Of a stretch of 64,000 bases of DNA, positions 53,492-62,017 are shown piece after piece (position 1 is the first letter of the stretch; the number at the start of each line of letters is the position of its first letter). The notes under the pieces are model-generated. The model was not told the DNA's origin and did not search any database. It worked only from the letters and a program-made list of their open reading frames with translations. The stretch comes from Halomonas binhaiensis (lineage in GTDB: Bacteria > Pseudomonadota > Gammaproteobacteria > Pseudomonadales > Halomonadaceae). A program made the position numbers and the translations under genes. Location: contig NZ_CP038437.2 in assembly GCF_008329985.2 (NCBI RefSeq), positions 4,402,001 through 4,466,000 of the forward strand. The letters run 5' to 3'.

Positions 53492-54639
53492 TCACCAGCC
53501 TGCTCGATACATTTTTCAACGACATCGACCTGATGATCATGCTCGTCGGTGCCCTGGTCGGTATTGCCTCCAGTCTGGTCGGCACCTTCCTCGTTCTGCG
53601 TGGCAGTAGCATGCTGTCGGATGCCATCGGCCATTCCATCGTGTTCGGCATCATCCTAGTATGGCTGATCACCCATCAGACCAGTGGTCCCTGGCAGATC
53701 CTCGGAGCGGCACTGACCGGACTTCTGACCGTATTTCTCAGCGAACTGCTGATCAATACTCGCAAGGTCAAGGCCGATGCCGCCATCGGTCTGGTATTCC
53801 CGGTACTGTTCTCGCTGGGCATCCTGCTGATCAATCTCTACGCCAGCGATGTGCACATCGACGCCCATACAGTGCTGCTGGGCGAGATAGGCTTTGTCTG
53901 GCTCGACACGCTGTCGATCGCGGGTCATGACGTGCCCCGGGCGATAGTGACCATGGGTAGCATGACATTGATCAATGCCGCCTTCATCGGCCTGTTCTAC
54001 AAGGAACTCAAGCTCGCCACCTTCGATGCCCCCCTGGCCAAGGCATTGGGATTTGCCCCAGGTATCCTGTTCTACGTGTTACTGCTACTGACCAGTGGCA
54101 CTGCAGTCGCCGCCTTCGATGCGGTAGGCGCCGTGCTGTTCGTGGCCTTTGTCATCGTGCCGCCCTCCGCAGCCTATCTGCTCACTGACCGACTGTGGCT
54201 CATGTTCCTGTATGGCGCCCTGATCTCAGTGGCCTCCAGCATCAGTGGCTACTACCTGGCAGTATGGTGGGATGTTTCCATTGGCGGCATGATGGCGGTG
54301 ATGACAGGCGTCTTTCTGGCTCTGGCCTTCCTCTTCGGCCCCCGCTACGGCATGGCGGCACAGTGGTTTCGCCGACGCCAGCAACGGGCACTCAACGACA
54401 GCCGCACCCTCGCGGTACACCTTTACAATCATGAAGGAGGGCCTGAGCAGGATGTGGAAAACGTCACCCAGGCCCTGCGCGAACACCTGCTGTGGAGCAG
54501 TTCTCGTGCCAATCGCGTGGTGGAACGCTCCTGCCAACGCCAGTTGATCACGCTACAAGGCGAGCGCCTGGCGTTGACAGAAACCGGACGCTACCTGGCC
54601 CGAGAGATCCTCGAGCCAGGACAGCACAACAATCGTTAA
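53488..54639 (+). CDS. Mn/Zn ABC transporter permease with C-terminal extension (TroD-like)
   Basis: 383-aa second permease of the system. The membrane part contains SSMLSDAIGHSIVFGIILVWLI (the same loop as in its partner), IGLVFPVLFSLGILLINLYASDVHID and FKELKLATFDAPLAKALGFAPG-like segments. From about residue 295 a charged tail (RRRQQRALNDSRTLAVHLYNHEGG ... RLALTETGRYLAREIL) repeats the winged-helix-like pattern of the preceding gene. Two permease genes with different sequences suggest a heterodimeric channel. Last gene of the operon. Confidence 0.9.
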   Translation: MITSLLDTFFNDIDLMIMLVGALVGIASSLVGTFLVLRGSSMLSDAIGHSIVFGIILVWLITHQTSGPWQILGAALTGLLTVFLSELLINTRKVKADAAIGLVFPVLFSLGILLINLYASDVHIDAHTVLLGEIGFVWLDTLSIAGHDVPRAIVTMGSMTLINAAFIGLFYKELKLATFDAPLAKALGFAPGILFYVLLLLTSGTAVAAFDAVGAVLFVAFVIVPPSAAYLLTDRLWLMFLYGALISVASSISGYYLAVWWDVSIGGMMAVMTGVFLALAFLFGPRYGMAAQWFRRRQQRALNDSRTLAVHLYNHEGGPEQDVENVTQALREHLLWSSSRANRVVERSCQRQLITLQGERLALTETGRYLAREILEPGQHNNR

Positions 54640-54657
54640 CTCACCGATGTGGCAACA

Positions 54658-54684
54658 GGATAGCCTCAGGCCTTGAGGCTATCC
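54658..54684. terminator. Hairpin at the end of the metal transporter operon
   Basis: GGATAGCCTCA (54658-54668) and TGAGGCTATCC (54674-54684) form a perfect 11-bp stem with a 5-nt loop, 18 bp after the troD-like stop codon. It overlaps the last codons of the convergent DUF2628 gene and may terminate transcription from the left. Confidence 0.6.
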
Positions 54685-55130
54685 GAACCATCACCAGATG
54701 GCTTCTCGGTATTTGACGACGTGCTGGATGGCAGGGCATCGGCGCCCCCGGCCCCAGAGGAGCCGCCCCCTTGGTCATCGCCCACCTGAGCATAGAAGGC
54801 CAGGGCCTGGTCCACATTCTTGGCCTCCACCATGTGGCGATAGGCAAAACCACGCGACTGCAGCCGATCTTCGTACCAACCGTTGCCTTTGGCACACACC
54901 ACCAGATGGAATGCCACGAAACCCAGGTTCGCCACGATGTTGGCCATCAGGGCATCCGCAGGTATGACCATGGCCACGACAATCGACGCACCAATGATAG
55001 CGGCGACGAGTAGCCATAGTGTCTTGTATAGCATCCAGAAGATGCCAAAGAAGAATGCCGGCCAGGACCACCCGACCTTGACCGCTTTCAACCCCTTGGT
55101 GGGGTGCTCATAAATCATGAATTGCTTCAT
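54666..55130 (-). CDS. DUF2628 domain protein
   Basis: 154-aa membrane protein of the DUF2628 type. MKQFMIYEHPTKGLKAVKVGWSWPAFFFGIFWMLYKTLW is the family signature, followed by one or two hydrophobic helices (LVAAIIGASIVVAMVI, IVANLGFVAFHLVVC), then GNGWYEDRLQSRGF, and a Gly/Ser-rich disordered tail. ATG at 55130 has AAGGAG upstream and replaces a longer frame. Function unknown. The stop codon lies in the operon-end hairpin of the convergent transporter genes. Confidence 0.85.
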   Translation of the reverse strand: MKQFMIYEHPTKGLKAVKVGWSWPAFFFGIFWMLYKTLWLLVAAIIGASIVVAMVIPADALMANIVANLGFVAFHLVVCAKGNGWYEDRLQSRGFAYRHMVEAKNVDQALAFYAQVGDDQGGGSSGAGGADALPSSTSSNTEKPSGDGSDSLKA

Positions 55131-55219
55131 GCGACGCTCCTTGTCGTAATCTGATAGCAAGAGTGAGATGAGTCCGAGACTGTCTTACCAAGATACCTCA
55201 ACCAGAGTGAACCGTAATA

Positions 55220-55999
55220 TTGAACAACATCTCCTGCGACCAACCTATACCTCGATCAGCCGAACCTGATTGGGCGGCACTCGGCAACATTCCCATCACA
55301 GGGAGCGATGAACCGCTGGTTCCCGTGAGTCTGGCCCCTGCACCGCTGAAAGTATACCCAGCCTATGCTCGCATGGGCATTCCTGGTGCGATCAATGAAT
55401 GCCATCTACGTGAAGGGGTCTATCGGCGCTTGCTGGCGGTGGCGCGCGCTCTACCTGCCGGACTGACATTGCTGGTACTGGATGGCTGGCGTCCATGGCG
55501 CGTGCAGGAGTACTTGTTCGAAGCCCTGTCGGAAGCCATCCGCGAGATACACCCAGCCATCAGTGACGCTGAACTGCTCGAGCACACCCGCGAATTCGTC
55601 GCACTACCCAGCCAGTCCGCGGACGCCCCCAGTCCTCACCTGACAGGAGGCGCAGTAGACGTGACGCTGTGTGATGCAGATGGCCTGCCACTGCCCATGG
55701 GAACGCTCTTCGATGCCGCCCTTCCTACCTCGCACACTGCTGCTTTCGAACACCGCACCGAGCTCAACGATGACGAACGTGCAGCACGCGACAACCGACG
55801 CCTGCTGTATCACGCCATGACAGCTCAGGGCTTTACCAACCTGCCCAGCGAATGGTGGCATTTCGACTTCGGCGATCAACTGTGGGCGCACTACAGCGGG
55901 CAGGGCCAGGCACTGTACGGCCCAGCAGAGCTGGATAGCATCGAAAGCCGCTGGCGGCGCCAGCTCCAGCAGCAGGCTCAGGATAGAGACGGCAGATGA
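55220..55999 (+). CDS. VanX/DdpX-like D-alanyl-D-alanine dipeptidase, second copy
   Basis: 259-aa paralogue of the protein at 9855-10610, similar over its whole length. Active site complete: Arg91 in DGWRPWR, His140 and Asp147 in SPHLTGGAVDVTL, Glu211 and His214 in SEWWHFDF. No signal peptide, so cytoplasmic. The start appears to be TTG at 55220; no ATG is available before the conserved part. The next gene overlaps by 4 bp (ATGA). A TAXI-type TRAP transporter lies just beyond on the opposite strand. The pair of TRAP-linked dipeptidases in one window is unusual. Confidence 0.88.
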   Translation: MNNISCDQPIPRSAEPDWAALGNIPITGSDEPLVPVSLAPAPLKVYPAYARMGIPGAINECHLREGVYRRLLAVARALPAGLTLLVLDGWRPWRVQEYLFEALSEAIREIHPAISDAELLEHTREFVALPSQSADAPSPHLTGGAVDVTLCDADGLPLPMGTLFDAALPTSHTAAFEHRTELNDDERAARDNRRLLYHAMTAQGFTNLPSEWWHFDFGDQLWAHYSGQGQALYGPAELDSIESRWRRQLQQQAQDRDGR

Positions 56000-56583
56000 C
56001 CATGATACGTATCGCCACCCTCGGCCCTGCCGACAGCAATCATGCCTTTGTCTTGTCACGCTATCTGGTACAGCGTGGGCTTCAAGATAGCGAGGTCACC
56101 CTGATCGATGACTTCCCCCAGGCATTCGCTGATCTGGAGAAGGGTCACTACGACTACCTGCTGCAGGTCAGTGCTCATTTCAGCCATGGTGATTGTGTCG
56201 GCCACTTCATGCACCGGGTCTTTCCCGTCGACACCTTCATTGCTGCCAGTCGCCCGCTGGCCCTCGCCGTCCGGCGTGATGTCGAGCAGCCCACTAGCGT
56301 TCTGCGCCAGCCCGCCACTCGCTTTTACACTGACCTGAGCCAGTGGCAGGAAATCGATGCCTCCACCACGGTGGAGGCCCTGGAGCGTTTACGCGCGGGC
56401 CAGGCCGATGCCGCGATTGTGGCCGAAGACGCGGTAGAACGCTTCGCCGATGAACTGACCTGCCTGCGTCGTCTGGGCGCGGCACTGGATACTTGGGTGC
56501 TGTACGCCAGTCGACCGCTTTCCTGTCTGTCCCTGCATGACAACCCTGCCCTGCAGGAACATTTCAATACGGTGCGGCGATGA
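55996..56583 (+). CDS. Prephenate-dehydratase-fold protein (BacA-like), function unknown
   Basis: 195-aa protein, not firmly recognised. The N-terminus IRIATLGPADSNHAFVLSRYL, the LEKGHYDYLLQVSAHF segment and the central TRFYTDLSQW suggest a stand-alone prephenate dehydratase or periplasmic-binding-like fold, comparable in length to the bacilysin enzyme BacA (prephenate decarboxylase). Catalytic activity cannot be claimed; a small-molecule-binding role is possible. Translationally coupled to the dipeptidase gene. Its last 20 bp overlap the 3' end of the convergent TRAP permease gene. Confidence 0.6.
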   Translation: MTMIRIATLGPADSNHAFVLSRYLVQRGLQDSEVTLIDDFPQAFADLEKGHYDYLLQVSAHFSHGDCVGHFMHRVFPVDTFIAASRPLALAVRRDVEQPTSVLRQPATRFYTDLSQWQEIDASTTVEALERLRAGQADAAIVAEDAVERFADELTCLRRLGAALDTWVLYASRPLSCLSLHDNPALQEHFNTVRR

Positions 56584-58372
56584 CTCCCGCACCCACCAGG
56601 ACCAGCAAGGCTCGAAGCATGGGATGGAAGCGTCCGATCAGGCCATAGGACAACGCACCAAGGCCAACCAGCACAGCCAAGCTGGTCGCTACCGCACGCA
56701 GCGGATCATCACCCAGCGCCAGCAGTGCGGGATGGGCGACCATGGCCAATGGAATCACATAAAGCCCCACCCCCAATGCCATCGCCTTGGCCGCCACCTT
56801 GAGCCAGTTCTCATCGGCCATGCCTGCCGCAATGAAGACGGCACCACATACCGGAGGTGTGATGGTCGACAGCAGCGCGAACCAGAACACGAACAGGTGC
56901 GCCGTCAATAACGGCAGGCCCAGCTCGGTCAAGGCAGGCCCCGCAACAGACACACAGATGACATAGGCCGCAGTGGTAGGCACTTCCATGCCGAGGATCA
57001 GGCAGGCCAGCGCAGTCAGCAGCAGTGCCGGCCATAGCTCCCCACCCGATAGCCCCAGAATGCCGGACGTCACCTTGACGCCCAGGCCGGTGATGGCCAG
57101 CACCCCGATCACCAGCGAGGCACACAGGATGATGGAACCGATGGTGGCAATCTGGCGGCCAGCAATGACAACCGCTTCGGACAGGCGCGCAAGGAATGCT
57201 CTCCCGGATACCTCCAGCCTGGCATTCAGGAACAACAGGGCAACGCCGACGAAGATGGCGACGCTGGCGGCGTACTGAGGCGTGTTGCCCGCATGAAAGA
57301 TACGTTCCAGCAACACCGCAAAAGGCAGCGCGAAGAATAGCGCCGTCATCGCGACATCGCGCCCTGCCGGGCGGTCCTCGGCCGCCACCGGGCGCAGGTC
57401 ATGGCGCGTGGCAAAGGCATTGATGCCCAGCCATACCGCGGCAAAGTACAACCCTGCCGGCAGCAAGGCAGCGGCCATGATGGAGGTATAGGGTGTCCCG
57501 GTCAGTTCCACCATGACAAAGGCCCCCGCCCCCATCAAAGGCGGCATGATCTGGCCACCCGACGAAGCGACCGCTTCCACCGCAGCCGCCAATGAACGCG
57601 GATACCCCAGCCGGGCCATCGAAGGAATGGTAATCGCCCCGGTCGAGGCGACATTGGCCGATGCCGAACCGGAAATCGAACCCATCAAGGCCGATGAGAT
57701 CACCGAGACCTTGGCCCCGCCACCGGTCAGGCGTCCGGCCACGGCGCCTGCCAGATTCATGAAGCCCTTGCCCGCTTCCCCCGCATTCAATACAGCGCCG
57801 AAGATGACAAAGATTGCCACGACACCAACGCTGACCGCCGTGAGTTCTCCCCACAGCCCACTTTCCGCAATGGTCAGCGAACCCACGAAGCTGGCCATCG
57901 GCAGCCCCGGGTGGCCGAACTCTCCAGGGATGTACTGACCGAATGCACCATAGGCCAGGGCCACGAGCGTGACCAGTGGCAGTGGCCAGCCAATCGCCCG
58001 GCGGGCGGCTTCCAGTACCACCACGATCAGCAAGGCGCCCATCGCCATCTGCCATGGGGTATCGATGAAGCCATACTGATCGGCCAGCGCCTGCTGGTTA
58101 AGGGCAATCCATGCGCAGGCGGCAACCGCCAGTACGCTGAGCACCAGGCCACTGATACGCTGGCCACGGGTGCGGGCCGTAAACACCAATACCCAGGGCA
58201 CAATCAATGCCATGTGCAGTGGCCGGCTGACCAGTGCCGGTGTCAGGCCATAGAAGATCAGGCCAAGATGAAAAAGGACCGAGACACTGCCAAGCAACAC
58301 CCATGGCCAGTGCGTAGGGGTGGCGCCAGTGGAGGTTTCCACAGGCGCCGCTTCAGATTGAGAAGTACGCAT
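56564..58372 (-). CDS. TRAP transporter fused permease (DctQM-type, TAXI-associated)
   Basis: 602-aa membrane protein with about 16 helices, fusing small and large subunits. The N-terminal 130 residues correspond to DctQ; the rest is DctM-like with SSALMGSISGSASANVASTGAITIPSM and ASSGGQIMPPLMGAGAFVMVELTGTPYTSI, and later EVPTTAAYVICVSVAGPAL. This fused form accompanies TAXI receptors, and one is encoded 237 bp upstream on the same strand. The 3' end overlaps a convergent gene by 20 bp. Confidence 0.93.
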   Translation of the reverse strand: MRTSQSEAAPVETSTGATPTHWPWVLLGSVSVLFHLGLIFYGLTPALVSRPLHMALIVPWVLVFTARTRGQRISGLVLSVLAVAACAWIALNQQALADQYGFIDTPWQMAMGALLIVVVLEAARRAIGWPLPLVTLVALAYGAFGQYIPGEFGHPGLPMASFVGSLTIAESGLWGELTAVSVGVVAIFVIFGAVLNAGEAGKGFMNLAGAVAGRLTGGGAKVSVISSALMGSISGSASANVASTGAITIPSMARLGYPRSLAAAVEAVASSGGQIMPPLMGAGAFVMVELTGTPYTSIMAAALLPAGLYFAAVWLGINAFATRHDLRPVAAEDRPAGRDVAMTALFFALPFAVLLERIFHAGNTPQYAASVAIFVGVALLFLNARLEVSGRAFLARLSEAVVIAGRQIATIGSIILCASLVIGVLAITGLGVKVTSGILGLSGGELWPALLLTALACLILGMEVPTTAAYVICVSVAGPALTELGLPLLTAHLFVFWFALLSTITPPVCGAVFIAAGMADENWLKVAAKAMALGVGLYVIPLAMVAHPALLALGDDPLRAVATSLAVLVGLGALSYGLIGRFHPMLRALLVLVGAGVIAAPY

Positions 58373-58421
58373 GAACAGTCACAACAGAGTCAGAGACCGC
58401 TGACAAACTACTGCACTCGAC

Positions 58422-58471
58422 CATGCAGCGTTGAGCCGGAGCGAAGCAGAGACAACAGCCGAAGGCTGGCC
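58422..58471 (-). repeat. Dispersed 50-bp repeat, copy B
   Basis: Inverted relative to 50401-50450, but in the same orientation with respect to the gene that follows it. It lies between the TAXI receptor and permease genes. Next to it comes a short segment with two GAGCGAAGC copies (58438-58490). Confidence 0.7.
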
Positions 58472-58609
58472 CGAAGGGCGAGCGAAGCGAGTCAATCGAT
58501 CTCAAAGTGCTCATTTACGTCTTGTAAACTGCGCTTTCTCGGTGGATTTCGCCTTGCCTGGCCATCGCTCGTGACCTTTGTCAGCAGCCTCTTCAGGAAA
58601 GTATTGCCC

Positions 58610-59581
58610 TCAGCGCAGCGCTTCGGGCACCTCGATACCGGCCTCATCGTAGTAGCGCAACGCGCCCGGATGCAGCTTGCCTTCCAGGTTGGCCAGCATC
58701 TGTGGACGGATGCCGCCCCACCACGGAGATGTCTTGGCCATTGCCTCGCGCCGCTCCCAGAAGGTCCTGGTCAGGGTGTAGGCAGTATCATCGTCCATTG
58801 CCGTCGTGGCATAAGCCACCACCGGCAGCGACGTGGTCAGTACATCCTGATCGATACCCGCATAAGTGCCGGCAGGAATCACCTGCGGTGTGGCCCCGGT
58901 CTGCTCCACCTGCGATTCAGAGAACGACACCAGTCCGACAGCATGGCTGGCGGCAGTTTCGATGACATTGGGTGCAGGGAAGGAACTGGCCGTTGCATAG
59001 GCATCGATCTGGCCATTCTTCAGCGCATCAGGCGCACTGCCGACATCCGCATTATCGACATCCACCTTGTCCGTCAGCCCGAACAGGTCCAGATAGCGGG
59101 CCGCCTCGCGAGCACCAAAAGACCCCTGGCCAATCAGCAGGTGCTTGCCCGCCAGGTCCTCCAGCGACACCACATCCTGCTCGCCAGATACGACGAAATG
59201 CATGGTCAGCGATGGGATCGGGAACAGGGCACGGATATCCTGGAAGCGCGGGCTCTGGCGCTTCTCGAATGGGCCGCTGGACTCTCTGGCCTTGCTTACC
59301 AGCCCAGGCGGTGCAGTGAAGACATAATTGCCCGGGCGCGCCATGACTTCCATGACGTTCTGCACCGACCCCTGGCTCTCTTCCAGTGTCAGGGTCATGG
59401 CGCCATCGGTACCTTGCTTTATGGATTCCGCCAGTTCCACGCCCATCTGGTAATAGGCCGTTCCCGCGGATGCGGATTTGTAGGTCAAGCGCGTATCAGC
59501 CTGAGCATTCAGGGATATGGTCAATGCAGCGGCCCCCAGCAGAGCGCCCGCGACTGCCTTCAGGCGTGGAAGTTGCAGCAT
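58610..59581 (-). CDS. TRAP transporter solute receptor, TAXI family
   Basis: 323-aa periplasmic receptor. Signal peptide to about residue 28 (LNAQA). TAXI markers: LTYKSASAGTAYYQMGVELAESI, LTLEESQGSVQNVMEVMA, ALFPIPSLTMHFVVS, and LAGKHLLIGQGSFGAREAARYLDLFGL. The family includes receptors for glutamate-like and other organic acids; the ligand is not deducible. It precedes the fused permease gene and is adjacent to the second VanX-like dipeptidase cluster. Confidence 0.93.
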   Translation of the reverse strand: MLQLPRLKAVAGALLGAAALTISLNAQADTRLTYKSASAGTAYYQMGVELAESIKQGTDGAMTLTLEESQGSVQNVMEVMARPGNYVFTAPPGLVSKARESSGPFEKRQSPRFQDIRALFPIPSLTMHFVVSGEQDVVSLEDLAGKHLLIGQGSFGAREAARYLDLFGLTDKVDVDNADVGSAPDALKNGQIDAYATASSFPAPNVIETAASHAVGLVSFSESQVEQTGATPQVIPAGTYAGIDQDVLTTSLPVVAYATTAMDDDTAYTLTRTFWERREAMAKTSPWWGGIRPQMLANLEGKLHPGALRYYDEAGIEVPEALR

Positions 59582-59955
59582 GCTATCTCCATTATTTCAG
59601 TCGTTATTGTCTTGGCCCCCATCAGGGCTCCAGTATCCAGCGCAGCCAGCATAGGCCACCGCACCGGCGCATGCTAGCCGAAGCGCTCTCCAATCCGACA
59701 GTGGCAAGGAATACGGGGCAGCGACAAAAATGGCGCTGCTCTTTTTCCCGAAGCAGCGCCATCTCATGCATTGCGTTGTTTTGGTGATTCAACGTTTTGG
59801 TAATCAACGTTCCGGTGGCCTGACTTTCAGACTCAGGCTACTCGTCTGCGGCCCGCACCTCTCTGCGACGCTGAATCATTGCCGAAGCCCTGGTCAGAGA
59901 TGTCGTCAAAACACCTTGGACACCTTGTCACGCCTTGCTGGGAAAGTGAGATATC
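59582..59955. other. 374-bp gap upstream of the TAXI receptor gene
   Basis: No gene recognised. It contains the terminator hairpin at 59730-59762 and the promoter region of the TAXI receptor gene, but no consensus promoter was picked out. Confidence 0.4.
59730..59762 (-). terminator. Terminator of the inositol-like operon
   Basis: ATGGCGCTGCT (59730-59740) and AGCAGCGCCAT (59752-59762) form a perfect 11-bp stem with an 11-nt loop. On the minus strand it is followed by TTTTTGTC, a good terminator for the operon whose last gene ends at 59956. Confidence 0.7.
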
Positions 59956-60897
59956 TCAACGGCTGATGGTCTGCTGCAAAGCATTGATGGAGGATTGGAT
60001 GCCTGCCTCAGTGGACATGGTGAAGTCTTCCATCTCAAGGCTGACCCAGTCGTTGTAACCGACCATGCGTACAACAGAGAAGAACTCCTTCCACCACTGC
60101 AGGTCATGCCCGGCCCCGACGGCAACGTAGTTCCATGCTCGGTTGGCAATGTCATCGACTCCCTTGAGCTCCAGCAGACCATTGACCTCGGCCAGACCGC
60201 GTTCAATACGCGTGTCCTTACCGTGGCAATGATGGATTGCCTCCCCTAACGCTCGAGCTCCAGCGATCGGACATGCCCCTTTCCAGAACAGATGGGACGG
60301 GTCAAGATTCATGCCGACCTTCGTCCCCACTTCATCGCGCAGCCGGAACAGGGTTTCAGGGTTCCACACCAGCATCGCCGAAAAGTTTTCCAGTGCGAAT
60401 TTCTCGACACCTACCTCGTCGGCGAGCTTGACGAGCTCATGCCAATAGGGGAACGCGCAATCCTCCCACTGATAGCGATCTCGTTCCGGCATCTCATCGG
60501 GCCAGCTCTTGGTGTAGACCAGCCAGTTCGGCACACTATCCCCCGTCGCTGCGGCAGGCAAGCCGGACATGGTCACGACTTTCTTCACGCCGATCTCACC
60601 GGCCAGGCGAATGGTCTGCTCAATCTCCTTGCGATGACGTTCACCAAGGGCACCAGGATCCAAAGGGTTGCCGGAACAGTTGAGTGCTGCGATTTCGAGG
60701 CCCCGAGCCTCAATTTCCTTGAGCCTAGTGTTCAACAGGCTCTTGTCGGCCAATAGTTTGTCGGCGCGAAAATGTGGCGCCGAAGACCAGCCCCCGCCAG
60801 TCATCTCGATACCTTCAACGCCAAGCTCGACACACTTGTCGAGCATGGCAGTGAAGGAGATATCTCCCATAACATCGGTACAGATGGACAGTTTCAC
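59956..60897 (-). CDS. Sugar-phosphate isomerase/epimerase family protein (IolE/IolI-like TIM barrel)
   Basis: 313-aa xylose-isomerase-like TIM barrel (AP endonuclease family 2 fold). Candidate metal ligands appear in FALENFSAMLVWNPET (Glu), NLDPSHLFWKG (Asp, His), HHCHGKDTRIERG (His) and WVSLEMEDF (Glu), a full set. Such enzymes act as inosose dehydratases or isomerases or as sugar epimerases. The start is given as GTG at 60897 with GAGG upstream; a TTG two codons earlier is also possible. Next to an IolG-like dehydrogenase, inositol-type metabolism is the best inference. Confidence 0.82.
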   Translation of the reverse strand: MKLSICTDVMGDISFTAMLDKCVELGVEGIEMTGGGWSSAPHFRADKLLADKSLLNTRLKEIEARGLEIAALNCSGNPLDPGALGERHRKEIEQTIRLAGEIGVKKVVTMSGLPAAATGDSVPNWLVYTKSWPDEMPERDRYQWEDCAFPYWHELVKLADEVGVEKFALENFSAMLVWNPETLFRLRDEVGTKVGMNLDPSHLFWKGACPIAGARALGEAIHHCHGKDTRIERGLAEVNGLLELKGVDDIANRAWNYVAVGAGHDLQWWKEFFSVVRMVGYNDWVSLEMEDFTMSTEAGIQSSINALQQTISR

Positions 60898-60919
60898 GAT
60901 CAACCTCGTAGTTCGAATA

Positions 60920-61927
60920 TCAGTTGTTGTAAAAGGCGGGACGTTCGGGAAGCTTGATAGGTTCTATCTGGCCGGAATGCCTGGCTTTGACACAGGCATC
61001 GCTGGTAACTGCAGCGACTAGCCCATCCCATGCGGTAGGCCCTTGACGCTTGCCCTGTGCCGTAGCATCGATCCATTCCTGGAACTCGACATTGAAGGCG
61101 TCGATAAATCGATCCTTCCAGTGTGTCATCACCGGCTCACTCGCTTGGGCATTGCGTCGGACGGGAACACTGGTGGGCTGTGGAAGGTCAGCGACACCAC
61201 GCTCACCAACCACTTCGCAGCGAATATCGTATCCGTACTGGCAATTGAGGAAGCTCTCGATCGTGATGACTCGTCCCTTGCGCGTACGCAGAATGACCAA
61301 TGAAGGGTCCTGCAGGTCTCCCGACACCAGGCTCGAAGCCACCGGTTGGATCACCTGAGCGCTGACATAGTCATCATCCAGCAACCAGCGCATGACATCG
61401 AACTCATGCACGCAGGAATCGATCAAGCCCATGTCACCAGAAAAATTGGCTTGAGCATTACGGTGCGCGCACTTGGCTAATAGCGGCCGTCCAATGCCAT
61501 CCGAATCCAGCAATGCCTTGAGCTGACGATAAGCGGCATCGAACCTACGCATGAAGCCGACCTGTACCAGTGGTCGCCCTGCAGCGACTTCCGCCTCGAC
61601 AATACGCATGCACCCTTCCGCCGTGGTCGCCAGCGGCTTCTCACAGAACACGGGCTTGCCCGCGGTAATTGCCGCCAATACGAACTGCTCATGGGTCGGC
61701 CCCCAGGAGGTCACAACCACAGCATCGACATCCTCCGCCTGGATCACTTCCTCGCCGGATGCGTAAGCACGAGCCTCGATACCAACATCGCGAATCGCTG
61801 TCTCGGCTTGTTCTATCGAAACATCACTCGCGGCCACCACTCTGGCACCCTTGAGGGTGACGGCAAGTCGGTGCATATGCTCCTTGCCGATGGCACCAGT
61901 ACCAATAACGCCGATAGAAAGTGTCAT
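60920..61927 (-). CDS. Gfo/Idh/MocA family dehydrogenase (inositol 2-dehydrogenase-like)
   Basis: 335-aa NAD(P)-dependent oxidoreductase. Rossmann motif GVIGTGAIGKEHMHRLA, cofactor loop FCEKPLATTAEGC and catalytic region DMGLIDSCVHEFDVMRWLL (His-Asp pair). The VGFMRRFDAAYRQLKALLDSDGIG segment is typical of inositol 2-dehydrogenases (IolG), but related enzymes act on other polyols or sugars. ATG at 61927 with AAGGAG upstream. The TIM-barrel gene follows 22 bp after its stop. Confidence 0.85.
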   Translation of the reverse strand: MTLSIGVIGTGAIGKEHMHRLAVTLKGARVVAASDVSIEQAETAIRDVGIEARAYASGEEVIQAEDVDAVVVTSWGPTHEQFVLAAITAGKPVFCEKPLATTAEGCMRIVEAEVAAGRPLVQVGFMRRFDAAYRQLKALLDSDGIGRPLLAKCAHRNAQANFSGDMGLIDSCVHEFDVMRWLLDDDYVSAQVIQPVASSLVSGDLQDPSLVILRTRKGRVITIESFLNCQYGYDIRCEVVGERGVADLPQPTSVPVRRNAQASEPVMTHWKDRFIDAFNVEFQEWIDATAQGKRQGPTAWDGLVAAVTSDACVKARHSGQIEPIKLPERPAFYNN

Positions 61928-62017
61928 GGTTTCAGCTCCTTGAGAATAGAGTTCAAGTCATGAGTCGCGTGGGCCCCGATGGACGCTCTCGCGACTCATG
62001 ATCTGTAGTGACAGAGG

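Noticed and set aside
57911..59677. 588-codon plus-strand frame
   Set aside because: It lies antisense to the TAXI receptor and part of the fused TRAP permease, both of which are clear family members.
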